DNA of 15,103 bases, from assembly GCA_026987795.1 (NCBI GenBank), contig JALSMF010000267.1, forward strand, positions 1 through 15,103, written 5' to 3'. Under the pieces are notes generated by a model. The model was not told the DNA's origin. It saw only the letters and a list, made by a program, of their open reading frames with translations, and searched no databases. Shown here piece by piece: positions 13,009 to 15,103 of this stretch (the first letter of the stretch is position 1; each line of letters starts with the position of its first letter). Source of the stretch: Bacteroidales bacterium. Lineage in GTDB: Bacteria; Bacteroidota; Bacteroidia; Bacteroidales; JAADGE01. The position numbers were made by a program, and so were the translations under genes.

Positions 13009-15103
13009 ATGAACTTTATTTGTAAAAAATACATTTCCCTTTTGTTTTTTGCATTTCTAACCATATTTTCTTTTGGGCTTTTAAGCCAAAAACTTAATGC
13101 ACAAGATACAATTCGCTCCCCTTACGAATATTCTTTCAAAGAGCTCTCCCGAATAAGTATTACAACAGGTGCCTTGAAAAATGAAAATTCACTGACAATA
13201 CCGGCTAATGTTACAATTATCACGAAAAAAATGATTATCGAACGCGGGTACCAAACCTTAGTTGATGTATGTCAAGATATTGCAGGCTTCGACTTTCTTG
13301 TTTTTAATGACGGAGGAGGCGAATATCCTACATACAATAAACACAGAGGGCTGGGCTCTGTCGGAAATTCAAAAATATTAATACTGCTTGACGGTGTTAT
13401 TCAAAATAACATAAGCTTTAACTGGTCTCTTTTATGGACTTATGAAAACTCACTGACAGATATTGAAAGAATCGAAATAATACAAGGTCCCGGCTCTGTT
13501 TTATACGGAGCTCAAGCATTTTCCGGGATAATACACATAATTACAAAGTCAAATTTTTCGGGTATAAAGGTTAAAACTTTTTACGGTTCAAATAATACTT
13601 CAGGAACAGATATTTTTGCAGGTAAGTGTTTTAAAAACGGTATAAAAACTTCACTTACTTTCCACAAATACCACTCCGACGGTGACGGGGGGCTAAGATA
13701 CGACCCCGGCAACTATTTCCGAAATATAAAATACCCGGAACTCATTTTACAAGATTATGATAATAAAGGAAATTATCTGACCAATACAAGAAATCCGCTC
13801 GGAGGAAAAAATATTACTGACGGCTTCAATACCGTAAATAACAGTTACTCTTTCAGAGCAAAAGCAAGCTATAAAAAAACAGAGCTCAATATTTTTTATC
13901 AAGAATCTGATAAAGGAAGTGCTTCATACCTTACAGCCTTTGAATATAACGTTACCGATAAAAGTTTCCGTAACATATCAAACAGTTACCATATTGTTCT
14001 AAGAAACGAAACCGATATAGTTCCGAAATTATCATTGAAATCAAGCCTTACATTCAGATCAACGAATATATTGCCGAAAACCGGTTTCAAATACCTCTAT
14101 CGCTTTCCTGATTTAATAAAGAACTATGTGTCTTATGCTTACCGGACATATATTAAAGAGAATTTTTATTATAACCTGAACAGTAATAACATATTGCTTA
14201 TAGGGTTTCGGGGAGCATACAGTATAAAAAACAGGCGAATTATTTCATTAGGAGATTTTCCTGAATCAAAGACACTTACGCCCTCATCGTGGGAAGCAGC
14301 AGAAGCCGGGAACGGATTAGGTATCAAAAAAACATACTCTCCCGGAAACGTATATGAAGCTGCAACATATGTTTTATGGGACAATAAATGGTCTAATTAT
14401 CTCTCAAGTTCAATCGGATTAAGATACGATTTAAGCACGGAATTCGGAAACGTAATGAATCCTCGACTTGCCCTCATTTACACCGGAAGAAATGGTTTCG
14501 GATTCAAACTTCTTTACGGAACGGCTTTCAGACAACCAAGTATTTTTGAATTAACAAGTGAATTTAGAGGTAACCCCGATTTAAAACCCGAAAAAATAAA
14601 AACATATGAATTTGAAACAAACTGTTTAACTTTAAACAAAAAACTTGCACTAAAATCAAATATCTTTTATTCAAATATTACAAACTTTATAGACAAAGTT
14701 AAGGATGAAAGCATGCCTGCCGGAGAAAGGTTTGAAAACACAGGTAACTCTAAAATTTCGGGAATATCTTTATACGGAAATCTCAACATTAATAAACAGA
14801 TAAAAATAAATACAAATTATAATTTCATTTTAGGAAAAAATACCGATACCGCACAATGGCAAGGAATAAGCCATACAGCTAAACACAAAATAAACGCAGG
14901 AATAAATATACATTTTTTAAAAAATAAAGCAATGATTGACTTGCGAATGAACTATGCAGGCAAGCGCAAAGCTCCGGAAACTAACTTGTGGCTGCAAACT
15001 TATGAAAACGGATTTGCTCCTTCATACACAAAATTAAATTTAAACATATCATATTATTTTCATAAACAATTTACCATACAATTAAATATCAGAAACTTAT
15101 TAA
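13009..15103 (+). CDS. TonB-dependent outer-membrane receptor, C-terminus cut by the window edge
   Basis: The frame is open from ATG 13009 to the edge, 698 codons without a stop. A signal peptide covers about 1-31 (LLFFAFLTIFSFGLL, then KLNA before QD). A short linker, FKELSRISITTGALKNE (43-59), leads into the plug domain (about 62-180) with VTIITKKMIIERGYQTLVDV (68-87), KILILLDGVIQNN (122-134) and the typical plug end IERIEIIQGPGSVLYGAQAFSG (152-173). The rest is a 22-strand-type barrel with the conserved YGTAFRQPSIFEL and GNPDLKPEKIKTYE block (about 503-550). The last residues, LNIRNLL, match the penultimate region of such barrels, so only a few dozen residues are missing. It imports a ligand using TonB energy. 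The layout resembles siderophore, cobalamin or colicin-receptor types rather than SusC: there is no N-terminal carboxypeptidase-like domain and no SusD in view. The ligand cannot be read. No canonical TonB box is obvious. Confidence 0.93.
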   Translation, partial: MNFICKKYISLLFFAFLTIFSFGLLSQKLNAQDTIRSPYEYSFKELSRISITTGALKNENSLTIPANVTIITKKMIIERGYQTLVDVCQDIAGFDFLVFNDGGGEYPTYNKHRGLGSVGNSKILILLDGVIQNNISFNWSLLWTYENSLTDIERIEIIQGPGSVLYGAQAFSGIIHIITKSNFSGIKVKTFYGSNNTSGTDIFAGKCFKNGIKTSLTFHKYHSDGDGGLRYDPGNYFRNIKYPELILQDYDNKGNYLTNTRNPLGGKNITDGFNTVNNSYSFRAKASYKKTELNIFYQESDKGSASYLTAFEYNVTDKSFRNISNSYHIVLRNETDIVPKLSLKSSLTFRSTNILPKTGFKYLYRFPDLIKNYVSYAYRTYIKENFYYNLNSNNILLIGFRGAYSIKNRRIISLGDFPESKTLTPSSWEAAEAGNGLGIKKTYSPGNVYEAATYVLWDNKWSNYLSSSIGLRYDLSTEFGNVMNPRLALIYTGRNGFGFKLLYGTAFRQPSIFELTSEFRGNPDLKPEKIKTYEFETNCLTLNKKLALKSNIFYSNITNFIDKVKDESMPAGERFENTGNSKISGISLYGNLNINKQIKINTNYNFILGKNTDTAQWQGISHTAKHKINAGINIHFLKNKAMIDLRMNYAGKRKAPETNLWLQTYENGFAPSYTKLNLNISYYFHKQFTIQLNIRNLL

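Noticed and set aside
1..15103. CRISPR arrays, tRNA or rRNA genes, insertion sequences, phage or defence genes
   Set aside because: No regularly spaced repeats, cloverleaf, transposase, integrase, nuclease or toxin-type product was seen on either strand.

Overview
The window is an AT-rich stretch that reads as chromosomal DNA of a Bacteroidota bacterium, probably uncultured; I would not place it below phylum or class. The evidence is: several intergenic TAnnTTTG boxes (the -7 element of the Bacteroidota housekeeping sigma factor); A/T-rich leaders without Shine-Dalgarno sequences; a TonB-dependent outer-membrane receptor; a TPR/PD40 envelope protein; an rbfA-FtsX-type permease pair; and a TrmU/MnmA with the longer insertion I associate with this phylum.

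Layout, left to right. (1) 1-2670: two tandem long-chain acyl-CoA synthetase paralogues on the + strand. The first is cut by the window edge, and each is followed by an intrinsic terminator. (2) 2692-4083 (-): an M24B Xaa-Pro aminopeptidase, convergent with the second synthetase and divergent from rbfA. (3) 4192-5756 (+): rbfA overlapping a LolC/E-like permease by one base. (4) 5777-6970 (-): mnmA, probably starting at TTG, divergent from the next block. (5) 7080-11694 (+): an FGGY sugar kinase, a secreted bleomycin-hydrolase-like C1B cysteine peptidase, and a TPR-PD40 protein that stops where a C-terminal OmpA domain would normally begin. No terminator is visible between these three, so they may form one transcription unit. 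(6) 11804-12694 (+): a 3-hydroxyacyl-CoA dehydrogenase. (7) 12695-13008: a 314-base gap holding a long imperfect inverted repeat and a promoter. (8) 13009 to the edge (+): a TonB-dependent receptor lacking only its extreme C-terminus.

The genes cover general metabolism and cell-envelope upkeep. Fatty-acid activation (acyl-CoA synthetases) and beta-oxidation or butyrate-type chemistry (hydroxyacyl-CoA dehydrogenase) could be linked metabolically, but they are not in one operon. Peptide turnover is represented twice, once in the cytoplasm (M24B) and once as an exported enzyme (C1B).

I found no defence system, CRISPR array, prophage, insertion sequence, tRNA or rRNA, and I do not claim a new multi-gene system. 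The points most worth a second look are the inverted-repeat element at 12716-12799, the OmpA-less PD40 protein and its neighbours, and the mnmA start-codon/promoter arrangement.
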